Positions 24,201 to 32,186 of a stretch of 64,000 nt of DNA are shown in pieces. The position numbers and the translations under genes are program-made. A model generated the notes under the pieces. It had not been told where the DNA came from. It ran no database searches and saw only the letters and a program-made list of their open reading frames with translations. Positions within the stretch are counted from its first letter, which is position 1. Each line of letters starts with the position of its first letter. This DNA is from CAYXPR01 sp964467255 (GTDB lineage: Bacteria; Pseudomonadota; Alphaproteobacteria; Rickettsiales; RGZB01): positions 1-64,000 of the forward strand of contig CAYXPR010000011.1 of NCBI GenBank assembly GCA_964467255.1. Reading direction: 5' to 3'.

Positions 24201-24379
24201 GATTTGCGCGCTTTTTCCACCAGTTTTTTAGCGAAAGCATAATCTTCCTGATAATTGTCGCTGATGATGGCGGCTTTTTTCACCAGTTTTTCTACCAGCG
24301 GTTTTTCAGGCACAAGGGCTTGCTTGCTGATAGAGAGCAACTGCGGGTCAAATATCAGATCATCATCTGTCTTCGGCAT
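21263..24379 (-). CDS. putA: Bifunctional proline dehydrogenase / glutamate-semialdehyde dehydrogenase
   Basis: A 1038-residue PutA that oxidises proline to P5C with FAD and then P5C to glutamate with NAD. An N-terminal arm (1-100) leads to the PRODH barrel (about 130-450; VSIDAEEASRLELSL, LRLVKGAYWDTE, FATHNALTIASI, the RLRGMG segment). The ALDH half shows AISPWNFPVSIFTGQVAAAL, the catalytic glutamate in IAETGGQN and the catalytic cysteine in NSAGQRCSALRVLY. There is no N-terminal ribbon-helix-helix domain, so this form should not act as a repressor. I use ATG 24379, one base after the previous stop; the upstream 47 residues of open frame overlap the neighbour and look non-coding. Confidence 0.95.
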   Translation of the reverse strand: MPKTDDDLIFDPQLLSISKQALVPEKPLVEKLVKKAAIISDNYQEDYAFAKKLVEKARKSEGKVRVEGFIREYGLNTHEGVMIMCLAEALLRVPDSHTADELIQASFKNSDWDKYLGKSGSVFVNASTWGLMLTGNIVNLGDVRQASVSSTLGKLVSRLGEPVIREALKKAMQIIGNQFVMGETIEDAFKNSASLRKEGFLMSFDMLGEGARSGAQAEQYFASYQHAIRYLGSKTETKKPLHKRTSISVKLSALYPRYELSHAAEVNRVLLPRLKTIILQAMDAGMAVSIDAEEASRLELSLQLYTALITDKAFDGYDGIGFVLQAYQKRAYPVLEHLIALAKKTHKQVPLRLVKGAYWDTEIKRAQDLGLEGYPVYTRKSYTDVSYLACAVEMLKHEKFIYPQFATHNALTIASIMNIAKGKAFEFQRLRGMGRNFYTPLLDTVPCRVYAPVGRHEELLAYLIRRLLENGANSSFVNIMADTEKPLTEVLVNPVARATERRGMPHPNIPLPRDIFSERKNSSGVDIGYLAHLLPLKERLSAITTPLYAAPIIGGKERKGKAEIVHAPFDSSYEIGTVFSATATDAKDAIAATQKGYDAWNQQGVHIRADILHKAADILEGKTEEAALLIVREAGRLIHDAIQEVREAIDFCRYYAQQAIRISEAHTVLPHITGELNTLTLNGRGVFAAISPWNFPVSIFTGQVAAALVTGNSVIAKPAEQSPLCAAFITQIFYEAGVPANCLQFLPGDGETVGKALVANDDVAGVVFTGSFETAKLIQRALAARSGPIATLIAETGGQNCMVVDSTCLPEQVVDDIITSAFNSAGQRCSALRVLYVQEEIADKVLGLLCGALENRNIGSPLDVATDIGPVIDETAKKMVIEHIAAIKKTAKTIYAGKIASGLEKRGYFVAPHIFQIENIAELKQEVFGPVLHVVRYKAKQLDKILDEINATGYGLTLGIHTRIQEKAAYIQSRVNAGNTYVNRSQVGAVVGTQPFGGEGLSGTGPKAGGPHYLLRFVTERSLCVNSAAIGGNLDLLS

Positions 24380-24380
24380 A

Positions 24381-25916
24381 TTATTCTGTATCAAACGTGA
24401 TGCCTTGCGCGAGCGCAGGGCGGGTGGTGCCGTAGTAAGTGGTGCTGGTTTGGCGGCGCATGTAAGCCTTCCATGAGTCAGAGCCGGATTCGCGCCCGCC
24501 GCCGGTTTCCTTCTCGCCACCGAACGCCCCGCCGATTTCAGCGCCGCTGGTGCCGATATTCACGTTGGCGATGCCGCAATCGCTTTCATGTTTGAAGTAT
24601 TCTGCTTCACGCAGGTCAGTGGTAAAGATGGCAGAGGAAAGACCCTGCGGCACGGCATTGTGCAGTTTCATCGCTTTTTCAAGTGAGGTATAAGGCATCA
24701 CATACAAAATGGGTGCGAAGGTTTCTTTCATCACCACGGCAGTTTGCTTTGGCATAGCCACCAGTGCGGGTTCAGTATAGTAACCACCGGCAGCGCCTTT
24801 CACGCTATAGCGTTTGCCGAAATACACCGTGCCGCCTTCTTTCGCAGATTGTTTGACGGCGGCTTGCATGGCCTCAAATGAGGCTTTATCAATGAGCGGG
24901 CCGACGAGTGTTTTGGCCTCCAGCGGACTCCCGATTTTATGCGCTGCAATGCTGCCATAAGCCTTCTTGAGCTTGGCGAGCAGTGCAGAATAAATGGATT
25001 CATGTGCAAACACGCGCCGTGTGGAAGTGCAGCGCTGCCCCGCCGTGCCCACCGCGCCGAAAAGGATGGAGGGCAGTGCAAGGTTTAAATCAGCAGATGG
25101 GGTAACAATAATGGCGTTGTTGCCGCCTAGTTCTAGCAAGCATTTGCCAAAACGTTTTGCAACGGCAGGGCCAACGGCACCACCCATGCGGCAGCTGCCT
25201 GTGGCGCTTACGAGTGCGATGCGGTGGTCATCCACCAAGGCTTCGCCAATGCTACGCTCACCAATTAGCAACAGCGAAAGGCCGGCTGGAACAGCAGTGC
25301 CCGTGTTTTTATGAAATTTAGCGGCAGCCTGAAGAAAAATAGACTGGCAGGCCAGTGCGCAGAGCGGCGTTTTTTCAGAGGGTTTCCACACCACACTATC
25401 GCCGCACACCCATGCCAGTGCAGCGTTCCACGCCCACACGGCCACCGGGAAATTAAAGGCGCTAACAACGCCCACGGGGCCGAGCGGCAGCCAGTTTTCC
25501 TGCATCACGTGGCTAGGACGTTCAGAAGCAATAGTTAAACCATAGAGCTGGCGGGAAAGCCCAACAGCGAAGTCGCAGATATCAATCATCTCCTGCACTT
25601 CGCCGCGCCCTTCTTCGAGAATCTTCCCGCATTCAATGGTCACCAGTTGGGCAAGTATTTCTTTATGAGCGCGTAATTCTTCGCCGAGCAAGCGCACCAG
25701 TTCCCCGCGGCGCGGGGCAGGGATGTGGCGCCATGCATCAAACGCAGCGGCGGATTGCGCGATTTTTTTGTTGGCAGACGCACTGGTATCCGTCCTTACA
25801 CTGGCAAGTAAACTGCCATCAATAGGCGAGTGTACTTTCAGGTTTCCGCCCGTAACTTCTTCTTTGCGTACGCCCAGCAACTGAAGAATTTTACGGGTTT
25901 TTTCTGCCAGTGACAT
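24381..25916 (-). CDS. Aminoadipate-semialdehyde dehydrogenase (ALDH7 / AmaB-like)
   Basis: A 511-residue aldehyde dehydrogenase closest by eye to ALDH7A1 (antiquitin) and bacterial AmaB, which oxidise 2-aminoadipate 6-semialdehyde (or its cyclic form) to 2-aminoadipate. Motifs include GPVGVVSAFNFPVAVWAWNAALA (in part), the NAD-site WKPSEKTPLC, the catalytic LLELGGNNAII glutamate and VGTAGQRCTSTRRVF cysteine, and the late FGGEKETGGGRESGSDSWKAYMRR stretch with its SGSDSWK typical of this subfamily. It lies 12 bases after a saccharopine dehydrogenase gene, which makes its substrate, so the lysine assignment is strong. Confidence 0.85.
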   Translation of the reverse strand: MSLAEKTRKILQLLGVRKEEVTGGNLKVHSPIDGSLLASVRTDTSASANKKIAQSAAAFDAWRHIPAPRRGELVRLLGEELRAHKEILAQLVTIECGKILEEGRGEVQEMIDICDFAVGLSRQLYGLTIASERPSHVMQENWLPLGPVGVVSAFNFPVAVWAWNAALAWVCGDSVVWKPSEKTPLCALACQSIFLQAAAKFHKNTGTAVPAGLSLLLIGERSIGEALVDDHRIALVSATGSCRMGGAVGPAVAKRFGKCLLELGGNNAIIVTPSADLNLALPSILFGAVGTAGQRCTSTRRVFAHESIYSALLAKLKKAYGSIAAHKIGSPLEAKTLVGPLIDKASFEAMQAAVKQSAKEGGTVYFGKRYSVKGAAGGYYTEPALVAMPKQTAVVMKETFAPILYVMPYTSLEKAMKLHNAVPQGLSSAIFTTDLREAEYFKHESDCGIANVNIGTSGAEIGGAFGGEKETGGGRESGSDSWKAYMRRQTSTTYYGTTRPALAQGITFDTE

Positions 25917-25928
25917 AACGGCGTTCTC

Positions 25929-27032
25929 CTATGATGCGCGGGTAGGATTGTATAATTTTCCGGCCTTGGTTTTAAGAAAACTATCGAGCGGGATATCTTC
26001 CTGCCGTATAAAACCCTTGGCCGCAAGCTGATCGGAGGCAACCATTTCCACCACAGCGGCAACCGAGGCGGCGGTGGTCCATGAAATAGCGCGCCAGCGT
26101 GTACCACGAATGATTTTGGGATAATAGCTGCGCACATATTCAATGCGCTGAAGCGTATTTTTTGAAAAACCCTCCACGGCAGCGTGCACATACACCACGT
26201 CATCATCCACCGGCGGTTTGGCGTGCACCAAAATCTCGCCTGCTCTTTTACGGTCTTCACGCATCAGCAGTTCATGGAAAAAGAAGCGCATCAGTTGGCA
26301 GTGGCCGGGGTAGCGCATGGTTTTATAATCGAGTTTATCCACGCGGCCTTTAAATGTTTCGCACATGGTGCCGAGCCCGCCGGAGGTGGTGAAGGCTTCA
26401 AGCGCCTTTCCCTCAATCACGATGGTTTCAATGTCCTGCATGGCAGGAACCATTTTAATGGTGCTATCGCGAATCACTTCACAGTCATTCAAATATTCAT
26501 TCACCACACCTTCCGGCGACCAGTTAAAGGCGTATCCCAGCAGGCCTTTGGGGTGCTGCGGTAAAGCGCCCACGCGCAATTCAATGCTGCGTAATTGCGA
26601 AAACTGGTGCGTAAGATGTGTGCCCACAATGCCGATGAATCCGGGGGCAAGGCCGCATTGCGGCGCCATGACCCCTTTCGATTTACTTGCCATTTTGCGG
26701 ATGGCGTTGGTGGTGGGAACGTCTTCCGTTAGGTCAAAATAATGAATACCAGCCTTAAACGCGGCTTTGGCAACGGCAAGGTTTAAATGGTAAGGCAGGC
26801 AAGAAACAACCGCATCGCAGCCTTTCATAGCTTTTTGTAGCGAGGCGGCGTTGGTGACATTGCCTTTGATACAATGAATGGGATGTTTGGGGTTTGGCGC
26901 ACTATCAAGCCCCTGCACATGAAAGCCGCCTTCTTCTAACAATATCGCTACCAGTGAGCCGACCTTGCCCATGCCGACGACGAGCACATGCTGCAATTGC
27001 CGCTTTGTTCTGGCACTAGCTTTTTTTGACAC
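25929..27032 (-). CDS. Saccharopine dehydrogenase (glutamate-forming)
   Basis: A 367-residue member of the Lys9/SDH family: an N-terminal Rossmann domain (VLVVGMGKVGSLVAILL), CDAVVSCLPYHLNLAVAKAA, YFDLTED, and the PQCGLAPGFIGIVG segment typical of saccharopine dehydrogenases. In catabolism it splits saccharopine into glutamate and aminoadipate semialdehyde. The lysine-ketoglutarate reductase half found in bifunctional enzymes is absent here and must be encoded elsewhere. The start is GTG 27032, inside the 3' end of hglS (17-base overlap). Carboxynorspermidine-type reductases are relatives, but the neighbours fit lysine breakdown. Confidence 0.85.
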   Translation of the reverse strand: MSKKASARTKRQLQHVLVVGMGKVGSLVAILLEEGGFHVQGLDSAPNPKHPIHCIKGNVTNAASLQKAMKGCDAVVSCLPYHLNLAVAKAAFKAGIHYFDLTEDVPTTNAIRKMASKSKGVMAPQCGLAPGFIGIVGTHLTHQFSQLRSIELRVGALPQHPKGLLGYAFNWSPEGVVNEYLNDCEVIRDSTIKMVPAMQDIETIVIEGKALEAFTTSGGLGTMCETFKGRVDKLDYKTMRYPGHCQLMRFFFHELLMREDRKRAGEILVHAKPPVDDDVVYVHAAVEGFSKNTLQRIEYVRSYYPKIIRGTRWRAISWTTAASVAAVVEMVASDQLAAKGFIRQEDIPLDSFLKTKAGKLYNPTRAS

Positions 27033-27963
27033 GCGTCATCTCGAATAAATTGGTGGCCTGTGCACCGAGGAAGCCTTGGTAAAGGAAGGGTTTGCCATCT
27101 GGCCCCGGAATAGGATTGCGCTCGGCCAGTTCGTAGTAAGCATAGCTCCACTCAATCGGGATGACTTTGCCTTCTGCCGTGCGGGCCTCGCAGGGGATAT
27201 TGACCGCCTCGGTAGAAGATTGGCGCAGCTTCGTGCCGCGCTCGCCTTCAATTTCTGTTTTCATGGGGATGCCTTCTTTGCGGAGTGCGGCAACCGTGCC
27301 TTCAATATCACCCCATTTCGGCACATTCTGCGCATTTAAATAGGCCGTGAAATGGTTGACGGCATTGCCGTGAATCAGCGTCCACGCACCGTACTGCGAT
27401 TCTTTGTTTAAGGAAACAACTGCGTCCTTAAAAGGTGGCTGCCAGGGCCGTGTAAAACAGGCGGCAAGGCCTTTTACCAGGCGATTTGCGACATCTACGG
27501 GCACGCTCTTTTTATCTTTTGCCTGATTTAGCAATGTCAGCACTTCAGCGGAGAGTGGGTCCTTTGCACCCTCGACATTTTTTTGAATCAGACTTTGAGC
27601 TTCAGCAGAAAGCCGGTTTACCTCAAGCTGGCTGATGAACACTTTGGGCAGATTTGGGTTCTCAAGATGCTCCAAATGCACGGCGTTCAGGTGTTTATCT
27701 TTAAATTCATAATTGCCACGCACGGCATAACCTAGCGGCTCAAACAACCGCAGCATGGCAGGAATTCCGGCGGGTTGTGCGCCTGTGGGGCAATTGAGGG
27801 TGCGGAGCGCGATATGGTCATTTTGCACGGTGCCGCCGAGCGATGTAACGAGTTCAGCATATTTTCGGGCGTATGACACGCGCTGGCAGTAAGTTGACCA
27901 TAGCGTATCGAATAAACGCTGCAAGATGACGGGGTTGGAAACAGAAGAGGCACTCTGCGGCAT
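27016..27963 (-). CDS. hglS: 2-oxoadipate dioxygenase/decarboxylase HglS (DUF1338)
   Basis: A 315-residue DUF1338 protein. HglS is an iron(II) enzyme that turns 2-oxoadipate into D-2-hydroxyglutarate with loss of CO2, a step of bacterial lysine catabolism. Family features are the DHIALRTLNCP segment with its metal-binding histidine, LEHLENPNLPKVFISQLEV, GNAVNHFTAYL (second histidine) and the C-terminal EWSYAYYELAERNP with the metal glutamate nearby. I chose ATG 27963, which has AGGGAG at eight bases; the longer frame adds 19 unlikely residues. It is the first gene of the operon and feeds the D-2-hydroxyglutarate dehydrogenase at its other end. Confidence 0.9.
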   Translation of the reverse strand: MPQSASSVSNPVILQRLFDTLWSTYCQRVSYARKYAELVTSLGGTVQNDHIALRTLNCPTGAQPAGIPAMLRLFEPLGYAVRGNYEFKDKHLNAVHLEHLENPNLPKVFISQLEVNRLSAEAQSLIQKNVEGAKDPLSAEVLTLLNQAKDKKSVPVDVANRLVKGLAACFTRPWQPPFKDAVVSLNKESQYGAWTLIHGNAVNHFTAYLNAQNVPKWGDIEGTVAALRKEGIPMKTEIEGERGTKLRQSSTEAVNIPCEARTAEGKVIPIEWSYAYYELAERNPIPGPDGKPFLYQGFLGAQATNLFEMTRVKKS

Positions 27964-28048
27964 GGTTACATACTCCCTGAATGTCGAAGGTGTCGGTATC
28001 ATACAACGTCTGAAAGGCAAATTGAAGTTTTAAGCGTCATTTAGTAAT

Positions 28049-28077
28049 TTGTTTCAGGTGCTTAAGTCCTGTATGCT
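28049..28077 (+). promoter_or_regulatory. Possible sigma-70 promoter for the secreted coiled-coil protein
   Basis: TTGTTT (28049-28054) and TATGCT (28072-28077) are 17 bases apart. The ATG at 28099 has GAGGAG at 28090-28095. The same short gap must also hold the promoter of the divergent lysine operon. Confidence 0.4.
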
Positions 28078-28098
28078 GCTGATGGAAGCGAGGAGCCT

Positions 28099-28605
28099 AT
28101 GAAAAAATATACGATATCTGCGGTTTTTGTGATTGGCGTGCTGCTGTTATCAGCCCCTGTGATGGCGCAAAAGACCTATACGTTCGGCGAAAAGCAAGGC
28201 GAGGCAGTACCCACAAACTACGAAATTCAGGAGCGGCGCTTTGCCGATGTAGCCAATAAAATAGCAGATATCAGTGCGCAGATTGCGGCACTGCAAGCAT
28301 CGCAGCAAAAAACCAACGAAGAGCTTGGCAAGCTGTTGCAAGCCAGCATGGCCAATCTGCAGGAAATGCAAAAATTAAATACATTAATGGCTATGCAGGC
28401 TGGAAAACCCGGCGCCGTACCCACGACAAGCGCGCCAACAGCGCCACAGCCGAATGTGGATACGCAGCGGGCGCTGACGATGGAGCTTTCACGCGGGATG
28501 CGCGAACAAGGCGAAACGATGAAGTTGATGGTCACCATTATGAATCAGATGGCAGAAGAGCAGAAGGTGACAAACAGCCTGTTGGAATCCCTGGGCAAGA
28601 AATAA
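28099..28605 (+). CDS. Exported coiled-coil protein, unknown function
   Basis: A 168-residue protein with a clear signal peptide (MKKYTISAVFVIGVLLLSAP, cleavage after VMA near residue 23). The mature part has two helical, heptad-rich stretches (about 45-95 and 120-165) joined by a Pro/Thr/Ala linker around residue 105-115. It has no cysteines after the signal and no membrane anchor. The length and helical character suggest an oligomeric periplasmic protein. The convergent gene 28615-28986 also encodes a short coiled-coil protein, but I see no family match for either and assign no function. Confidence 0.6.
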   Translation: MKKYTISAVFVIGVLLLSAPVMAQKTYTFGEKQGEAVPTNYEIQERRFADVANKIADISAQIAALQASQQKTNEELGKLLQASMANLQEMQKLNTLMAMQAGKPGAVPTTSAPTAPQPNVDTQRALTMELSRGMREQGETMKLMVTIMNQMAEEQKVTNSLLESLGKK

Positions 28606-28614
28606 ACCCAGGAG

Positions 28615-28986
28615 CTAAATATTCCGCAACGCTTTTTGCAGCGTTTCGTGTAAGCCGATACTGTTTTGCGATGCGGATGGCCGCTCAAATAAGGCACGAA
28701 CACTGTGCGATGAACCGCCAAGCAGTGAGGCGGCCAATTGCTGCACCAGCAGGTTTTGAAGCACATTGCTATCTGAGCGCAGTTGTTGCTGGCGTTCGCG
28801 CTCTAAGCTTTGGCGGAATTCGCGCTTGATGTTGGCGATGTCGCCTTCCAGCACATTGCTGATGAGAAGCTGTAACTGGCGGCGTGTGTCTCCCTCCAGT
28901 TCATTCAGGCGTTTTTCAGTATCTTTTTTGAGTTGTTCCAGCTCACGTTGCTGCGCGGTTATCACGGTATTGGTACGTTTTGCCAT
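28615..28986 (-). CDS. Coiled-coil protein, unknown function
   Basis: A 123-residue protein with no export signal. Residues 8-70 are a strongly charged helix (ELEQLKKDTEKRLNELEGD, then ERERQQQL) and the C-terminal third is less charged and Ser/Leu-rich. I use ATG 28986, which has GGGAGG on the coding strand in front of it; the longer frame upstream reaches into the neighbouring transferase gene. The overall shape recalls small tethering or scaffold proteins, but there is no recognisable family. Confidence 0.55.
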   Translation of the reverse strand: MAKRTNTVITAQQRELEQLKKDTEKRLNELEGDTRRQLQLLISNVLEGDIANIKREFRQSLERERQQQLRSDSNVLQNLLVQQLAASLLGGSSHSVRALFERPSASQNSIGLHETLQKALRNI

Positions 28987-29044
28987 ACATGCCTCCCTTA
29001 ATAGACCAAGGATAGGTGATGGATGGAAAGGCCGGAAGGGTATT

Positions 29045-30958
29045 TTATTGCTTCGCGCTAAGATGTTTTTGCCAAGCAGTCTGGAAGAATTGTTTCCATT
29101 CATCTAGAATATGGCGGTTGCTGAATAGCACAGAATCCTTGGATAAAAGAGCCTTCTCAAGCTGCGCCTTGTAATTTTTATCCTGCGCCAGCCGTAAAGC
29201 GAGGGTAACGAATTCATCAACATTACGGGCAATGGGCGCATCAGGAATACCGGCTGTTTGATATAGCATGCTGCTAAAGCGTCCGCGCATGAACTTACCC
29301 GGCAATGTGGCAACCGGCACGCCTGCGGCAAATAAAGTGCATAATGTTGTGCCCATCGAGAAATGCATCGGGTCGAGGATGGCATCCATCGCCTTGATGG
29401 TATGGATAAAATTTTCACCCTGTGCATAAGGGATGATGCGGATTCTTTTTGCGAGCGCTTCCGGCATATTTTTTGAAAAACGAGTACAGATTTGCTCTGG
29501 CCACAGGCTGGCGTGGAACATGCCGAACAGAATAATTTCAGCGGCGCTATCGGCTTTTAAAATGCGTGCAAAGACCTCATCCATATCCGGATGCACGCGG
29601 TGCAAATATACGGGGCAGGCATACAAGGTTTTGTCAGTAGGTAAACCAAGCTCCGCGCGGGATTTATACTGTGCGGGCAACTCAGGCTTTGGCGAGAACA
29701 TGATGGGTATATGCTCAAATAGTACGGCCGTCTCCGTGTAGTCCTCAGCATAATTTTCTTCTTCCGCCAGCGTGGTCGAAAAGAGGTAATCCATTGTGTT
29801 GATGCCGGTGGTGATGGGGTGCCCCGCCACTACGCACTGCACGGGTGCAAGCCGCGCGTGTGCGAGCAGATAGGTGTAAATGCTCATGCCGATATCAAGA
29901 TGCACAAGGATATCGGGTTTGTGACTCGCAATCAGTCGCTGGGCCGCAGAAAGCTCTTTTGGCAAAGTGAGAAACTTGATTTTATCCCCGCGCAGCATTT
30001 CAGAAAAATGGTCTGATTTATCAGAGGCACTGAAAACGGTGAGTTCTAAATCGGGCGATTCTTCGGCCAGCGTACGGATAATCGGTGAGAGGTATTTGCT
30101 AACTACATGCCCATAAAAATATTCCGACACAAATGCAATACGCTTAAGTGTTGCAGGCGGTGTGGCAGTGTGTGGCGCGGTGAAATTAACGGCGGGAATG
30201 CAGGCACGGATGGTGCTTGAGAGCTGCTCCATATAAGGCTTAACGGATACGCCATAATAACTTTGGTAAAATGGGATACTGAAAATATCCTCCTGCCTGC
30301 CGTGTGAGTGTTTCGCCGCCTCTGCCAAGTTCTTAAGCGCCGCTGCGGAACATGTCATCGCTTCGGCGCCTTCGTTCGCACTTTCAATGAGTGATGGCAA
30401 CAATGTTGCCTGCAAGAAATGGAGCTTAAGGGATCCATGATAGGGTGCGGCAGCTTTAAGAATTTTTTCAGCCGCAGCCGTATTTCCGAGCCTGTAATAA
30501 GCGTGGTAAGTCAGGAGCCACGCTTCGGGGTGATTGGGGCTTAAAGTGAAAGCCTTCTCGCCAGCATCAGCGGCTTTATCGAACATGAAGAGTTGGAAGT
30601 ACACCCCTGAGAGTTTACTGAGCACATTTGCATCATTGGGGGCCATGTCATAGGCTTTTGTGAGTGTGTCCAGCGCCTCTTTGTCGCGCCCCAAGTCAGT
30701 CAGTATGTCTGCATGTAAAATATAGTAAGGTACCTTATGGGGGGCGAGGCGGATGGCTGTGGTGATTTTATCTGCAGCGCTGCTCGGGTTGCCAATTTTT
30801 TTCAGCAAGTGAGCGAACAGCATGTAGGCATCGGGATTTGCGATATCCTTTTCCAGTGCCTGCTGCGTATGCGTGGCGGCGGCAGACATATCGCCCCGTT
30901 GAAGCGCTTCAAGCGCCTGTTTTACTAAGCTCATTGATTCTGCAGAAGGTGCTGACAT
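29045..30958 (-). CDS. TPR protein with GT41-type (O-GlcNAc transferase-like) domain
   Basis: A 637-residue soluble protein. The first 230 residues are TPR units (ADKITTAIRLAPHKVPYYI, DTLTKAYDMAPNDANVLSKL). The rest is a GT-B fold of the SPINDLY/OGT class: RIAFVSEYFYGH, DILVHLDIGM, QCVVAGHPITTGINTMDY, the PVYLHRVHPDMD segment, ILDPMHFSMGTTLCTLFAAG and VPVATLPGKFMRGRFSSMLY. Bacterial members O-glycosylate proteins such as flagellin or make glycan side chains. I chose ATG 30958; the longer frame enters the promoter gap of the divergent aminotransferase. A second protein of the same design lies at 37478-39388, at the other end of this locus. Confidence 0.82.
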   Translation of the reverse strand: MSAPSAESMSLVKQALEALQRGDMSAAATHTQQALEKDIANPDAYMLFAHLLKKIGNPSSAADKITTAIRLAPHKVPYYILHADILTDLGRDKEALDTLTKAYDMAPNDANVLSKLSGVYFQLFMFDKAADAGEKAFTLSPNHPEAWLLTYHAYYRLGNTAAAEKILKAAAPYHGSLKLHFLQATLLPSLIESANEGAEAMTCSAAALKNLAEAAKHSHGRQEDIFSIPFYQSYYGVSVKPYMEQLSSTIRACIPAVNFTAPHTATPPATLKRIAFVSEYFYGHVVSKYLSPIIRTLAEESPDLELTVFSASDKSDHFSEMLRGDKIKFLTLPKELSAAQRLIASHKPDILVHLDIGMSIYTYLLAHARLAPVQCVVAGHPITTGINTMDYLFSTTLAEEENYAEDYTETAVLFEHIPIMFSPKPELPAQYKSRAELGLPTDKTLYACPVYLHRVHPDMDEVFARILKADSAAEIILFGMFHASLWPEQICTRFSKNMPEALAKRIRIIPYAQGENFIHTIKAMDAILDPMHFSMGTTLCTLFAAGVPVATLPGKFMRGRFSSMLYQTAGIPDAPIARNVDEFVTLALRLAQDKNYKAQLEKALLSKDSVLFSNRHILDEWKQFFQTAWQKHLSAKQ

Positions 30959-31055
30959 GCCACGTATGATGGCGGATTGGGTGGCAATCTTCAACCGCGT
31001 TTCGTGCTTGACCCAATGCAGCGGTTTCAACAGAATGGCAGCCGGAAGGAAATAT

Positions 31056-32186
31056 ATGCCCCCCAATATGATTCCCATCATGCGCCCGTTATTGCCGCAG
31101 GCAGAATTTATTATGCCTTACCTGCGCGAGATTGACCAAAATCGCTGGTATTCCAATTTCGGCCCGCTCACCATACAGCTTGAGAAAAGAATGGCAGAAT
31201 TCTTCTCGCTTGAAGTAGGTCAGGTGGTTTCCATGGGCAATGGCACGGCAGGACTTACCAACACATTGCGCGCGCTGGATTTGCCGCATAACACATTTTG
31301 CATTGTGCCTTCATGGACATTTGTGGCCACAGCAGGTGCCGCCTGTGCATGCGGACTGACGCCTTATTTTATGGATGTGAATGAAATCAGTTGGGCCCTA
31401 GAGCCGGAGATGGTGCGGAAGCAATTGAAGAATGTGCCGGGCCAAGTGAGTGTAGTGATTGTGGTTGCGCCGTTTGGCGCTCCGGTGAATACGGCCACGT
31501 GGGATGCTTTTACAGAAGAAACCGGTATTGCGGTGATTATTGATGGTGCGGCGGCATTTGATAGCGTTAGTAGCGTGGCGGAAGCAGCGGTGGGCAAAAC
31601 CCCCATCATGATAAGTTTGCATGCAACCAAAGTGCTGGGCGTGGGCGAAGGCGGTTTGATACTCAGTAAAAATAGCCAGCTGATTACACGCGTGCGTGAA
31701 ATGTCGAATTTCGGGTTTTCTGCTCCGCGACTCATTGTAGTGCCGGGCACGAATGGTAAAATGAGTGAATACAGCGCCGCGATTGCGCTGGCCGCGATGG
31801 ATTTGTGGCCACAAAAACGCGAGATGTGGATGCGCCTGAAATTGCATTACATCAAAGCGCTCGAAGTGGCGGTCAGCAAGGGTATTTCCTCACCGTGGTT
31901 GGCTGAAGAATGGGTGAGTTCCACCTGCAATGTGCGCCTGCCCGCAACAACAGCAGAATCTGTGATTAAGGCGCTGGGTGAGCGCGGAATTGAATCGCGC
32001 CAATGGTGGGTAAAGGGCTGCCACCGCCAGCCAGCCTATGCCAAATTCCCGCATGGAAAACTGGATGTAACAGAAGCGCTAGTGGACTCTGTGATTGCGC
32101 TGCCATTCTCACTGGACTTGAAAGAGCAGGAAATTAATTACATCACGCAGAATCTGGCTGAAGTTATCAGCAGCCAGAAAGCCTAG
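31056..32186 (+). CDS. DegT/DnrJ/EryC1/StrS-family sugar aminotransferase
   Basis: A 376-residue PLP enzyme of the DegT class that usually transaminates nucleotide-linked keto-sugars. The start ATG 31056 has GGAAGGA six bases ahead; the in-frame upstream ATG at 30957 would overlap the divergent gene. Motifs: MGNGTAGLTNTLRAL (cofactor phosphate), VPSWTFVATA, IDGAAAFD, and the Schiff-base lysine in SLHATKVLGVGEGG. The subunit is shorter at its C-terminal region than perosamine synthases, and the substrate is not predictable. With the adjacent acetyltransferase, methyltransferase and WbqC genes it probably contributes to an amino-sugar modification. Confidence 0.85.
   Translation: MPPNMIPIMRPLLPQAEFIMPYLREIDQNRWYSNFGPLTIQLEKRMAEFFSLEVGQVVSMGNGTAGLTNTLRALDLPHNTFCIVPSWTFVATAGAACACGLTPYFMDVNEISWALEPEMVRKQLKNVPGQVSVVIVVAPFGAPVNTATWDAFTEETGIAVIIDGAAAFDSVSSVAEAAVGKTPIMISLHATKVLGVGEGGLILSKNSQLITRVREMSNFGFSAPRLIVVPGTNGKMSEYSAAIALAAMDLWPQKREMWMRLKLHYIKALEVAVSKGISSPWLAEEWVSSTCNVRLPATTAESVIKALGERGIESRQWWVKGCHRQPAYAKFPHGKLDVTEALVDSVIALPFSLDLKEQEINYITQNLAEVISSQKA

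Noticed and set aside
24380..24520. N-terminal extension of PutA upstream of ATG 24379
   Set aside because: It overlaps the ALDH7-type gene in another frame, is Ala/Pro/Arg-rich, and does not resemble the PutA DNA-binding domain.
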